Position numbers and translations under genes: made by a program. 64,000 bases of DNA from Pyrus communis (lineage: Eukaryota; Streptophyta; Magnoliopsida; Rosales; Rosaceae): assembly GCF_963583255.1 (NCBI RefSeq), contig NC_084807.1:17884572-17948571 (forward strand), given 5' to 3'. The notes beneath the pieces were generated by a model that was given only the letters and a program-made list of their open reading frames with translations, was not told the origin of the DNA and did not search any database. Numbering within the stretch: the first letter of the stretch is position 1; every line of letters begins with the position of its first letter. Below, in pieces: positions 1 to 10,035 of the stretch.

Positions 1-1729
1 GGACAATGTTTGATTGAAGTGTGGGGGGGGGGGGGGGGGGGGGTAACTAAGTATGTTGAGGCAAATTCGTGGGATTTTACCCATAACTTCCAATGTTGTT
101 CCTTGCTGTTTTTAAGTGTTTTTAAGCTATTTTAGAGTGTTTTAGAGTGTGTTGACTTAAAAATCCGAAAATACCATAAAAATTTGAAAAAAAAAATTGT
201 TTTGAAAAAACCCAAAAAGAGTTGTTTTTGTGTGTTTGTTTGTGTCGTAGGTCACCTTCCAACACAATGATGAGGATTTGGTTTTTAATTGCATGATACT
301 GTGAAAGAGAGTTATAAACATGGATGGAAGTTTGATATATTCTTGGTTTATACTTGGTTATAGTTGTTGTTTATGAATTCATGTTTAAATCCCCAAAAAA
401 AAAGAAGTTTTTGTAATATGCTTGAAGGAAGGAACTTAGAATAACATTACAACCCTGAGAGACTTGAGCTTTAAACATTCTTTGGAGAGTATTAATCTGT
501 GATTCTTGTTTTCAAACTCGTTGCATGATCTCATTATTCTTGCTTGGTTGCTAATTAGAAGGCGTTTCATCATTTAGTTCCAAATGCTAGAACTTGCGTC
601 CATTCCATTCAAAGCATGATTGCATAATTTATATCAAGATGAAGTGTGTAGTGAAGCCATCAACCAAACAGCCAATCCATGCACTATATATATATTTTGT
701 AGGTCATAACCCCCATTGAGCCATTGTTAGCCTTTGTTCTTTGTTTACCCATATCATCCCCACCTAGCCTAGATTAGGACCACCCATACCCCTGTTCTTG
801 AAGCATAGTAAGCATGAGTTAGAGGGAATCCTTTCGAATATGCAAAACAACAAGTGTGGGGGAATTTTTGTGTGTGTGTTGATATGCCACGAAAAGAAAT
901 AAGGCATAAAAAAATTTAAAAAAAAAAAAAAAATCGTGGAAAAAGAAAAAAGAAAAGAAAAAGTTGTGAAAAGAAAGAAAAAGAAGATGAAATAAGTGAA
1001 AATAAGCTCACATGTTTGTGGTAGTTGAAGAAAGGGTCCAAAACGTTGAATATGGCCCTAAGAGTTGTGTGAATTTTCCCCTTCTGTGTTTAAGTGAGTT
1101 TCTGCAATCATAAGTGATTCTAAGTGTCAAATTTCATTACTTTGCTTGCTATTGCTTAAAGAACGTTTGTTATCCTTACCTTTCATTGTTAGCCAATCAC
1201 CCTTACCCCGTTACAATCCTTATGCTTCAATCTTGATCATTATGTTTTCAATAATGTGGAGTTTGGAATTGATGTAAGCATATGGTGTCCCTGGTTCTCG
1301 CATCTAATTGGTAGCATTCCTTTCATGAGATCTTATTCATATACATTCCAGAAAAGTGCTTTCCTTGTTATAAACATATGTGAGTGTTTAGTCTCATATT
1401 TACATCAATCTTCTCACATATACTTAGTGTAAGGTGTGTAATCAGAAAGTCTGTGTGAAAATAAGAGAGTATCTTGTAAGGAATTAAGTGATTTCTCAGG
1501 CATGATACTACATTCAAATGTTGTTTTAAATTGATTAAATGAGAACTAGTAAGGAGTGATTATGATTACGTATGTGCCTAAGCATAAGGATGACTAAAAT
1601 TTATGTGAGTAATGTTCTTGAACATGTCATGTGCATTAAGAACCCCTGAGACCATTGTTGGAAGGTTTAGGTTTTGTTTTGTTTTTCTGTTTTGCTCGAG
1701 GACTAGCAAAAGCTAAGTGTGGGGGAATT
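1..1729 (+). mobile_element. 3' internal non-coding part of a Gypsy-like element (copy 1, cut by window start)
   Basis: This stretch is collinear with 40982-42738 of the intact element further right. Both start with a long G run after AAGTGTG or similar, share the ACTAAGTATGTTGA-like and CACCTTCCAACACAATGA-like segments, and end in a GTGTGGGGGAATTT purine tract just before an LTR. No credible coding frame is present. An A-rich purine tract lies at about 900-990 and a second GTGTGGGGGAA tract at about 850-865. Divergence from the right-hand copy is obvious by eye, so this is an older insertion. Its 5' part lies outside the window. Confidence 0.8.
24..43 (+). repeat. poly-G run
   Basis: About 20 G in a row follow GTGTG. 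The equivalent run in the intact element (about 41004-41016) is also a long G run, so it is a length-variable part of the element and not an isolated assembly artefact. Confidence 0.7.
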
Positions 1730-3567
1730 TGATAGGAGCATATTTAGGCAACTTAGTTGGCTTGTTCTTGTGCATTTACGTTGTTATTTCTTAGTTCTTT
1801 AAGTCTTTTAAGTTATTTTCGTATGTTTTCAGGTTCTAAGGGCTAAAGGAGCAAAGAAGTGCATTTTGGAGCCTTTTGGAGCACTATTGGGCTAAGGATG
1901 GATAGCTTATGCATGGAACCAAAGTGTTGGAAGAAATTGAAGGCCTTGTATGCACTTTAGGACACAAAACAATGGCCCTAGCCCAATTACACACCATTGT
2001 CATAGCCTTCCCCCTCCATAACCACCAATTCCAGCCATCTTCCACATATTCTCCCTTTTGTGCCGTGCATTCCCCTTCCAATTACACCTTTCCCACTTCA
2101 TCATTCAACCACATGCTCTCCCATTCATTCACTCTTTAATCATATTCCCTAGCTATTTTTCCATTCATTCCCTTCATTATTTCAGCCACATGCACTCTTA
2201 ATCATAGAGCCACATGCACTCTTAATCATTCAGCCACATTCTCTCCCATTCTCTCCCTATAAAACCGTGCATCCCATCACCTATAACGAAGAATCCTTGG
2301 TGCCGTGCATTCCCCTTCCATTTTCCAGCATTTCCCCCATCCTGGCAGCAGCACTCCAACCATTCCTCACTCCATTCCACACATCCACATACCTTTCCAC
2401 CACCTTCCAACCATCAAACACTCATCCACACCCAACCTACACCCCTTGCCGTGCCTCTACACCCCCCAAAACCCATTCTACATCATCAAAACAGCCCAGA
2501 AACCATCACTATCCAATCTGCCACAAGCAAGGGAAAGGAGACAGTTTTACACAATTGTTTGGCTCTTCATTCTGAGTTGTTGAACAATTATAGGTGTATT
2601 CTATCTTATATTTCAATGTCTAATTCATGTAATCTTTGTTTTGCCTTGAGAATGATTGGCTAAATTCGTTTTGGCTAAGGGTGTATTCGAAACCATGATT
2701 ATATATGTGAAATAAGTTGATTACTTCCAGTTATCGTTGCATAAGTCGTGAATACAATTTGCTTAACCGTTTGATTTAGAACTTATTCTTGTATGTTGAT
2801 TGAGAGTGCACGCTTAATTTGCATGCTTGAATTTGGTGCTAGGATATAAGTTTGTTTCACCTAATCGTTATGAATTTATATTCACAAGTAGTGAAGGTCG
2901 CTAGTCACGATCATGTTAAGTAGATTCCTGGCAAGAGTTTCATGCTTTTCATAGTTACAAATGCCTCGTCGATGCTCATGATTTCCAAAGATCGTAATGA
3001 TTCTAACTTGTATCTTTATCATGCTGTTCATATAGAGAACTTGTTAGGAATAATTTGTTTGCGATGCATATTCATCCAATTCAATGATTCTAGGGAAATC
3101 TGAAGGTTAATTTAAGCGGACCTAATTAACTTGGAGTGTCGAGGTTCATAACTTATTGAATTGATAACTGGAAGTTGATTTACGTTGCATATATTTCATG
3201 TGTGGAGAAGAACCCCTTAGCTATTCCATCATCCATTGGTCTATCACAATTTGTCTTACAATCTGTTTTCTTTACAATCTGTCCATTTAATTTAATTTCG
3301 TCCAAACACAATCCCCCCATATTTTGTTAAGTCTTAGTCATTACAATCTATCTTATTTTGTGTTTTTAAGTATTTGGAGTCTTGTGGACTTGTTTTGAGT
3401 TTTTGTTAAGTGAGTTAAGTGTTTAAAAGGTTAGTTTTATTTATTTGAGTCAGTTTAAAGTGTTTAGCACCCCTAGTTAATCCCCGGTCAGAACGATCCC
3501 TACTTACATCATTACTACAATTGTCACAAATAGGGTTTAATTTGTGTGTCACATTCGTATCGCATCA
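1730..3567 (+). repeat. 3' LTR of Gypsy-like copy 1
   Basis: The segment begins TGATAGGAGCATATTTAGG and ends TCGCATCA, giving TGAT...ATCA ends identical in type to the LTRs at 35428-37646 and 42739-44957. It is about 1,838 bp against 2,219 bp in the young copy. The difference lies mainly in the U3 region, where this copy lacks most of the CATGCA-rich block. A purine tract (1713-1729) immediately precedes it. The 5' LTR is outside the window, so no target duplication can be tested. Confidence 0.8.
2258..2264 (+). promoter_or_regulatory. TATA box in LTR of copy 1
   Basis: TATAAAA lies in a pyrimidine-rich context, at the place that corresponds to TATAAATA at 36177 in the young LTR. It probably marks the U3/R transition. 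Confidence 0.5.
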
Positions 3568-4107
3568 ATAATACACTATTAAAATGGGACAAAATGATAT
3601 TGGCTTCAACGTAAACTAGACTACAGTTAAAAATCATCATTTATGACCTTTTGGAATTGAATTCTAACTTCTAAAGCATAACATTGATTGCTTTAGTCCG
3701 GTTGTTATATATGTCTCATGTATATTAGTTGATCCTTGAGAAGATCATCTTAGTTACAACTTCGTAAATATTTGCTATCCTTTACAACTATGACAAGTAA
3801 AGTAAAGAGGTTTTCTAAGTTACTACTGCACTAATCTGTCACAAAATTACTTTGTTTCCCAGTTTCATTTATTGAGAGGAGGGCTGCAGATGGACGTTCC
3901 GGCATGGCCTCTCCAGTTCTCCTCTTGTCCACAGAAGTTTGATAGCCCCTCTCATGTGTCCCAAAGTCAAAAAGGTACCTGCAGAAATGCAACTAGCTTA
4001 TGTTAATGTGTAAATTGATGAATTGATGAATTGATTAAAGAGGATTACAAGTTTGATTAGTTGTGTCTTTAGCTCATAGGCTGAGATTGAGTGATCAAAT
4101 TGAAATG
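3568..4107. other. Unassigned stretch between two retroelements
   Basis: No gene is recognised. One short segment, 3863-3974, is bounded by a plausible acceptor (TTTCCCAG) and a donor (AAAG/GTACCT) and is open in one frame, so it may be a stray exon. Nothing identifies its protein. Confidence 0.3.
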
Positions 4108-4189
4108 TGTTAGTTAAGTCTCATAGGGCTTGAGTGGACAAGTGTCTAAGTAGAGTATGAAATGGATAGCTGAGATTGAATTGAGGATT

Positions 4190-4240
<51 letters not shown>

Positions 4241-4420
4241 CAATGGTTATTTTGTTGATGTGTGAGCTCACATGCTCTGTGAGCACATTCCCTGAATACA
4301 TGGAAGAATTTACAGAGTAACATTCTCTGAATATTTCTAATTGATTTTCTTAGCTTCTCTTCTTCTTCTTCTTCTTCTTGTTGCCTGAGAGTTATGCTTT
4401 TCATCTGAGAATCGCTAACA
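4108..4420 (+). repeat. 5' LTR of Copia element 1
   Basis: The ends TGTTAG and CTAACA are a perfect 6-bp inverted pair. A tRNA-iMet-type primer-site remnant follows at 4421. The LTR contains a (TC)n microsatellite at about 4192-4237. No partner LTR survives, so the left end rests on the terminal inverted repeat alone. Confidence 0.65.
4192..4237 (+). repeat. (TC)n microsatellite
   Basis: About 23 TC units within the Copia 1 LTR. It generates an artificial Arg-Glu repeat ORF on the minus strand. Confidence 0.95.
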
Positions 4421-4433
4421 TGGCCTCAGAGCC
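4421..4433 (+). other. Primer-binding-site remnant, Copia element 1
   Basis: TGGCCTCAGAGCC directly follows the LTR. It differs from the usual initiator-Met tRNA primer site (TGGTATCAGAGCC, intact in Copia 2) at two positions. Confidence 0.6.
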
Positions 4434-4560
4434 AGGTTGGATCTAAAAATCTTTGGGCGTCGTGTTTATGAGGGTTGAGCTTGGATTCACAGCAACAAGC
4501 TTATTGCAGTGATTTGAGTTCATATCAGTGATCGAGTCTAACATGGTTGGATCTGGATGA

Positions 4561-5163
4561 GGAGAACTCAGAGCACCAGCGTTCAATGGCGAGAATTTTG
4601 ATTTCTGGCAAATCAAAATGAAAACCATTTTCCGTTCACACGAACTGTGCAATCTGGTTGAGAACGGCTACCAAACTCCGGTGAAGAAGGAGGAGGAGCT
4701 CACGGAGGCGGAAAAGAAGCTGATGTGTGAGAATGAGGTCAAGGATACTAAAGCACTTGGAATCATCCAAGGTGCTGTTTCAGATCAAATTTTCCCGATA
4801 ATTGCAACTCAGGAAAGTGCAAAGGTTGTGTGGGACATTTTGAAACAAGAACTTGTTGGTGACAAGCAAGTAAGATTTGTGAAACTCCAAGGTCTTAGGC
4901 GAAATTTTGAATTTACTCGCATGAATGATAATGATTCTCTCTGTGTATATTGCTAAATTGTTTGATCTGATTAATCAAATGAGAAGCTATGGTGAAGATC
5001 TGAGTAATCAAAGAATTGTTCAGAAGTTATTAATTAGCCTACCTAAGTCCTATGATAGTATTGCAGTTGTGACAGAGAATACTAAGGACTTAGACACCAT
5101 AGATGCACAAGATGTAGTTGTTATCTTAAAGGGTTATGAACAAAGGCTTGATAGACATGGGTA
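4561..5163 (+). pseudogene. Copia element 1 gag, frameshifted
   Basis: The frame reads FNGENFDFWQIKM at its start, the typical opening of Copia gag (Retrotran_gag_2/UBN2 type). It continues to about 4956, then shifts by one frame near 4925 and goes on through LISLPKSYDSI and KGYEQRL to a stop at 5161-5163. A stop codon also lies just upstream (4558-4560). Capsid-like assembly is the family role, but this copy cannot encode a full protein. Confidence 0.75.
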
Positions 5164-5287
5164 GAGTAGTATAGAGAAAGCATTTGCTAGTTTGAATATT
5201 GCACTGAAACCAAATAAGTTTAATGGTCAGCCAAACAGTAGCAAATATCAAAAGAATTTTAAGTCAAGAGGGAAATAGTGGGGTAAC

Positions 5288-7453
5288 ATGGCTAATTGGG
5301 GTAATAAGGCTAGTTTCCATGTGAAGAATGATGCCAATAACACTGGGGATAAGTGTAAATTCTGTGATAGATTACACTATGGAGAATGTTGGGTTAAGAA
5401 CAAAGTCAAGTGTCACAAGTGTAGTAAAATTGGTCCTATTGCAAGATACTGCAATACAAACAAGGCTGTGCAACAAGTGAATTTTGCTAATCAAGTAGAG
5501 GAAACTGGAAACTTATTTTATACTAATCATTCTAGGGTAGTGAACACGTTAAGTGATGAATGGTACATAGATAGTGGATGTAGTAATCACATGACATCCA
5601 GGGAAGATTTGCTTGTTAACATTGACAGAAATGTGAAAGCCAAGGTCCAAGTAGGCACTGGAGTCTTGGTTGAAGTGGCTGGAAAGGGGACACTTATCAT
5701 TGAAACAATGAAGGGCAGAAAATACATAAGAGAAGTAATGCTTGTACCTGGTCTACTTAGTGTAGGACATATGACAGAGCATGGTTATTTTATTCTGTTT
5801 GGAGATTACATAGTGGATGTGTTTGATGATAGATCTCTAAGAAATCTGGTGGTTAGTGTGAAACAGAAGGGAAATAGATGCTTTCCTTTGATTTTCAGTA
5901 CCAACAAAGAACTTGCATTGAGAACAAATATGCAAGAAGATGCAAAGATGTGGCACAAAAGGTTTGGGCACCTAAATTTCAGGAGCCTCAAGCTATTACA
6001 GAGTCAAGGAATGGTATTGGGGTTGCCTGAAATCCAAGATATGATGATGTATGTCAAGGTTGTGTACTTGGGAAGCATTACAGGGAGTCATTTCCTAAGG
6101 AGACCATATGGAGAGCACATGAACCATTGGAACTAATATATTCTGATGTCTGTGGACCTATGAAGGTTCCAACCATAAGTGGGAACATATACTTTCTCAC
6201 ATTCATTAATGACTATTCAAGAATGTGTTGGATCTACTTTATGAGAAATAAATAAGAAGTGTTTGGGATATTCAAAAAGTTTAGAGCCATGGTTGAATTG
6301 CAATGTGGTTATTCCCTAAAGAAATTAAGAAGTGATAGAGGTGAAGAATTCACTTCCACTGAGTTTAATGCATTTTGTGAATCAATTGGGATGGAAAGAC
6401 AACTCACTGTATCCTATACTCCACAGCAAAACGGAGTGGCAGAAAGGAAGAATAGGACAATAGTGGAAATGGCCAAAACCATGCTGCATGAGAAAGGACT
6501 ACCCTACAAACTATGGGGAGAGGCAGTCAACACTGTAGTTTACTGATTAAACAGATGTCCTACAAATAAATTGGACAATGTCACACCATTTGAAGCCTAT
6601 AGTGGAAGAAGACCAGGGATTAAACATCTAAAGGTATTTGGTGCTATATGCTATTCACTGATACTTGGTGATTTGAGACATAAGCTAAAAGCATTAAGTG
6701 TAAAAGGAATTTTATTGGATATGGAGCCAGTGATAAGGGATATAGAATTCTAAATCCAACTACCATGAAGGTGATTGTGTCTGGAGATATAGTGTTTGAT
6801 GAGAATGGGAAGTGGAATTGGGAAGAAAACAAAGTAAGGGAAATTTGTGTTCCTCTAATTCCACCTGAGTTTAAAGAAACAGATGGTTTATTGTAAAATG
6901 AGAAGAAGACAAGGTGTACAAGCTGCACAAAGCTCTTTATGGACTGAAACAAGCACCAAGGGCTTGGTACAGTGAAATTGATGCTCATTTTGAAGATTGT
7001 GGATTCAAGAAGAGTAACAATGAAGCAACTTTGTATACAAAAGGGAAGAAGGGTGAATGAATGCCCATTGTGTCGATTTATGTTGATGATATCATCTATA
7101 CTGGCAATAGTATTGAAATGATAGAAGAATTCAAGGCTGATATGATGCATAAGTATGAAATGACAGATTTGGGTATGCTGCACCATTTTCTTGGAATGGG
7201 CGTTATGCAAATTGAAAGTAGCATTTTCATTCATCAAAAGAAGTATGCTACTTCCCTACTTAAGAAATTTGGATTACAGGATTGTAAACCTGTTAGTATC
7301 TTACTTGTTCCAGGTGATAAACTAAGAAAGGATGATGATAGTGGAGTTGTAGATGTAGCACAGTTCAGAAAAATTGTTGGCAGTTTGTTGTATCTTAATG
7401 CAACTAGGCCAGATATCATGTATGCTTCTTGCTTATTAGCAAGGTTTATGCAC
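5288..7453 (+). pseudogene. Copia element 1 zinc knuckle-protease-integrase-partial RT, broken
   Basis: In order I see a zinc knuckle in which the His is replaced (CHKCSKIGP...C, 5407-5455), a protease motif EWYIDSGCSNHMT (5560-5600), the integrase HHCC start MWHKRFGHLN (about 5950), the integrase catalytic segments SDRGEEFTS and QQNGVAERKNR (6300-6460), then [14 protein letters not shown] (6930-6970) and the RT active-site motif YVDD (7079-7090). Stops fall at 6134-6136, 6253, 6543 and 6751, and after KGKKGE at about 7060. The N-terminal half of RT is deleted. The last frame runs without a stop into sliding-clamp-like sequence after residues LLARFM. Confidence 0.8.
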
Positions 7454-8636
7454 CATGAATATGATGTGGTCGTTGGAATACCTTCGGGCATATTTGGAAG
7501 TCTCATCATGAATCTAAGCCGTTTCGGGATGAAAGGTACTATATCGTTGTTTAATTGCTTGCTGAATTTTACTGATTGAGATTCAGAACATGCCCTCTTT
7601 TTTTTATTTTCTTAATTCTTATGAGAGCACGTTAATCAACTTCATTTACTTTACCGACAAGTATCAAAATCGGCCTTTACAAGTCTTACAGAAGAGTTTT
7701 ATTTTCAGAGACTTTGGTTCATGTTCTCTAGTTTTTAACGGATTGTGATAAACTTGTTTGTGGTGTATGAATGCTGAAACACTTTAAGAATGTTACAGTA
7801 AGATTGACAAATTTGCAAATTTGCAGTTTAATCCTGAAATATTGACAAATTTGCAGTTTTTAACCGGTTGTGCATTATATCGTTCCCTTATTGTGGTTTC
7901 TAAAGGCAGAACTTAGTTTGAATGTTATAAACTTTTAATAGAACAGATCTTGTTGAACGTAATGACCAATCCTAGGCATTCATAGGATTTTTGTAAGTTG
8001 AACGTAATAGAACAGATCTCGTTGATTCTTTTTGTAAGTTGACTTGCTGCACTTAGCAACTATCTCACAAATAGCATCTTGCATATGTCACTAACTTGAC
8101 TTGTATTTGTCATCTCAGTTTCTGCACTTGTAACAGAAACTCAAGTTACGTTCACTGTCAGAAATGTAGAGGTTGTTCTCGGGAAAGAGGTGCGTGTAAT
8201 TCCAAGCTTGTTACTACGGAGTTCGATGCTCTGCATTATCAAAGCTTACCACAATGTTGTTTTGATGTTCTGGGTTTCATCAGAAAAAAAAACCGTTCTG
8301 TTATTCTATAACGTGCCAAACTGTGATTGAAATTCCAACAAATAGTGTCTAAGCTGTCGTTAGGATCGAATAACAACTAAATCACAAGAATCTCAATTTC
8401 CTGATCACAAAATGTATCTTTGTTTTCATTTCGTGCAGCTGGAGGAGTGTATTATTGGGGGTGCTGTGGGCGAAAATCCAGTTTCCTTGGTGTTCCATAT
8501 CCATTACAATACCACAATGCTGCGCTCTTCATTTTTGTCAAAAAGGGTGTGGTTGCTCGGCCAGTCCAATGGTTCATCTGTCATGCTCAATTGCCCTGTT
8601 GGAAATCTCGGTAACCTCATGTTCTACGTTGGCTGA
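7454..8636 (+). pseudogene. Sliding-clamp (PCNA)-like gene, copy A, 5' truncated
   Basis: Three exons can be modelled. Exon 2' (about 7454-7535, donor GTACTAT) reads EYDVVVGIPSGIF and then NLSRFGM. Exon 3 is 8119-8189 (acceptor CATCTCAG, donor GTGCGTG). Exon 4 is 8439-8636 (acceptor TCGTGCAG, ending in TGA). Splice phases agree, and the spliced frame is open to the stop. From memory, these segments line up in order with plant PCNA: EYHAIVRMPSAEF, VTKEGVKFSTKG and EPVSLTF, then the C-terminal strand. In copy A these read EYDVVVGIPSGIF, VTETQVTFTV and ENPVSLVF. PCNA is the trimeric DNA polymerase clamp in the nucleus. The first exon and half of exon 2 were replaced by Copia element 1, so the copy is probably non-functional. 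The identity is my alignment from memory and could be another clamp-fold protein. Confidence 0.55.
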
Positions 8637-9263
8637 AGCATGAAGGTGGTGATGGTGAATTGGGGACTAATGAGAACAATCGATTAAACCAACAGTGAGA
8701 TCTTACTTACTCAAATTAGATATAATGATTCAAATTCTTTTTCTCTGTTGTCAAGATAATGAGGTCTAATCTGATCTCAACCGTAAAGAACCAGCGACCA
8801 ATGATGTCAAATATACTGAGTTGTATGTTGTACTTGTTTTGAAAACTGACATGAACGTTGAAGGATCATAAAATGTGAAGCCATTTTGCTCTGATCCTGT
8901 TCATCATAATCCTTTGCGAAAATGCAGCTTCACATGCAGAATCTAATTGTTAAATAGAGGTAACCATTAAGGTTCTTTTCAATAATAGTGTGGGAAGACC
9001 GATTCCACCACACACTCTCGATTTTAATGTTTCCGATCTTGGTTGAATCATCTGTCTTCCTTTCTCTGTACTTTGATTAATAATTTCTTGTAAATTTCTC
9101 AAGGAAATTTGTTGTAAACTATGAAATGATACTAAATTAATACACCAAAGGGTAGATTTGCACTATTATTCATTATGCAGAAGTCTTTAGCCTAAAATTC
9201 CCAAACGTACGGAGGAAAAAACAGTTCGAAAATCAAAATGATTCATAGTTAGAAGATAACAAT
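8637..9263 (+). repeat. 3' flank shared by sliding-clamp-like copies A, B and C
   Basis: Non-coding sequence following exon 4 (AAACCAACAGTGAG, the TTTTTCTCTGTTGTCAAGATAA segment, CTTCACATGCAGAATCTAATTG, TTTCTCAAGGAAATT) recurs in the same order at 21610-22080 and 29040-29600. The copies are therefore genomic duplications with introns and flanks, not processed retrocopies. Confidence 0.8.
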
Positions 9264-9266
9264 TGA

Positions 9267-9693
9267 GTGGAAGATATTAATAGAGCAGATACCAGTTCTG
9301 CTTCAAAGGGGTTTGAAAATATTCATTCCGATGGAAGACGAGAAAATGAGTTTTCAGATATGGAGCGCTCAAAGGGAATTGACGTTCAGTTAACAGGCGC
9401 TAGTGATGACGCTAGGGAGAATGTGGTTCCTAACACCCCTTCCAAGGTCATGGTTACTTCAACCTCCAGTTTGCAGAATCAACAAAATGATGATACAGAA
9501 CATTGTAATTCAGGTGCTATGCTTTCGGTTTCAGCAACTCCCAAGAATGATAATTCCCCTTGGATCATTAAGCCCCATGTCGAATCCGAATTAAGGAAAG
9601 TTCAAAACTGGTATAATATGGTTGAAGATGAGGAAAATTCGTCTCAAGCATCGGACGATGATATCCATGAGCAGCAAAAGTCCCATGCTGAAG
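9267..9693 (+). pseudogene. Unrecognised coding exon, 5' part, interrupted by Copia element 2
   Basis: A 142-codon open stretch, rich in Ser, Asp, Asn and Glu, precedes the Copia 2 insertion. It contains PWIIKPHVESELRKVQNWYN and an acidic segment EDEENSSQASDDD. It has no ATG at its upstream end (a stop lies at 9264-9266), so it is probably an internal or terminal exon. Without the element and one copy of its TGAAG duplication, the frame continues in phase at 14567 to a stop at 14725-14727. I do not recognise the family. Low complexity and loss of its 5' part suggest a gene fragment, but the continuity of the frame argues that it was coding recently. Confidence 0.4.
9689..9693 (+). repeat. Target-site duplication of Copia 2 (left)
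   Basis: TGAAG directly precedes the 5' LTR and is repeated at 14562-14566 after the 3' LTR. A 5-bp duplication is normal for Copia integrase. Confidence 0.9.
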
Positions 9694-9949
9694 TATTGAT
9701 AGTGACAGTATGGAAGGGAATATTGCACGTGAAAAGGAATGTTGTATATTCCTTGACAGCTAGACACCACATGGTTTGCTGCTTATTTTTCTCTAGTTGC
9801 TGCATCATGGACAGCAAGCACAACACACTGTATTGCATTTGTTTATTGCATGCGTATGTGTGCATGCGTGTATGTAAAATGTGTATAAAACACTGCTGCC
9901 ATTGCAGCAGTTTAATAAGAAATAACAAGTTGAAACCAAAATCTCAAGA
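9694..9949 (+). repeat. 5' LTR of Copia element 2
   Basis: It runs from TATTGATAG to CTCAAGA, 256 bp. The ends were fixed by the target duplications of this copy and of Copia 3. A TATAAAA box lies at 9884-9890, near the R start. The ends are TATTG...CAAGA, not the usual TG...CA. Confidence 0.88.
9884..9890 (+). promoter_or_regulatory. TATA box of Copia element 2 LTR
   Basis: TATAAAA lies about 60 bp before the LTR end and is conserved in the 3' LTR (14493-14499). Confidence 0.55.
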
Positions 9950-9961
9950 TGGTATCAGAGC
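9950..9961 (+). other. Primer-binding site, initiator Met tRNA
   Basis: TGGTATCAGAGC directly abuts the LTR. This is the standard plant Copia minus-strand primer site, complementary to the 3' end of initiator tRNA-Met. Confidence 0.9.
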
Positions 9962-10035
9962 AGGAACCATAGGGTCCTGCCTCTGTTGTTTATCCTTCTA
10001 GCCTGTTCTTCTTCCTCTGTTCATCATTTGTTGTG

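Larger units (their letters stand above)
4108..7453 (+). mobile_element. Decayed Copia element 1, 3' truncated
   Basis: A 5' LTR (4108-4420) is followed by a primer-site-like sequence, gag, protease, integrase and a partial reverse transcriptase in Copia order. The RT N-terminal half is missing between about 6890 and 6905. RNase H and the 3' LTR are gone, because the sequence passes directly into sliding-clamp-like exon sequence at about 7453. Several frameshifts and stops interrupt the frames, so it is dead and older than Copia elements 2 and 3. Its LTR and gag are of a different family from those two. Confidence 0.85.

Noticed and set aside
1909..2583. Several overlapping His/Pro/Thr-rich ORFs
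   Set aside because: They lie inside the U3/R part of an LTR, in three frames at once, and reflect C/A/T-rich composition.
4114..4404. Minus-strand ORF with a long Arg-Glu repeat
   Set aside because: Product of the (TC)n microsatellite in the Copia 1 LTR.
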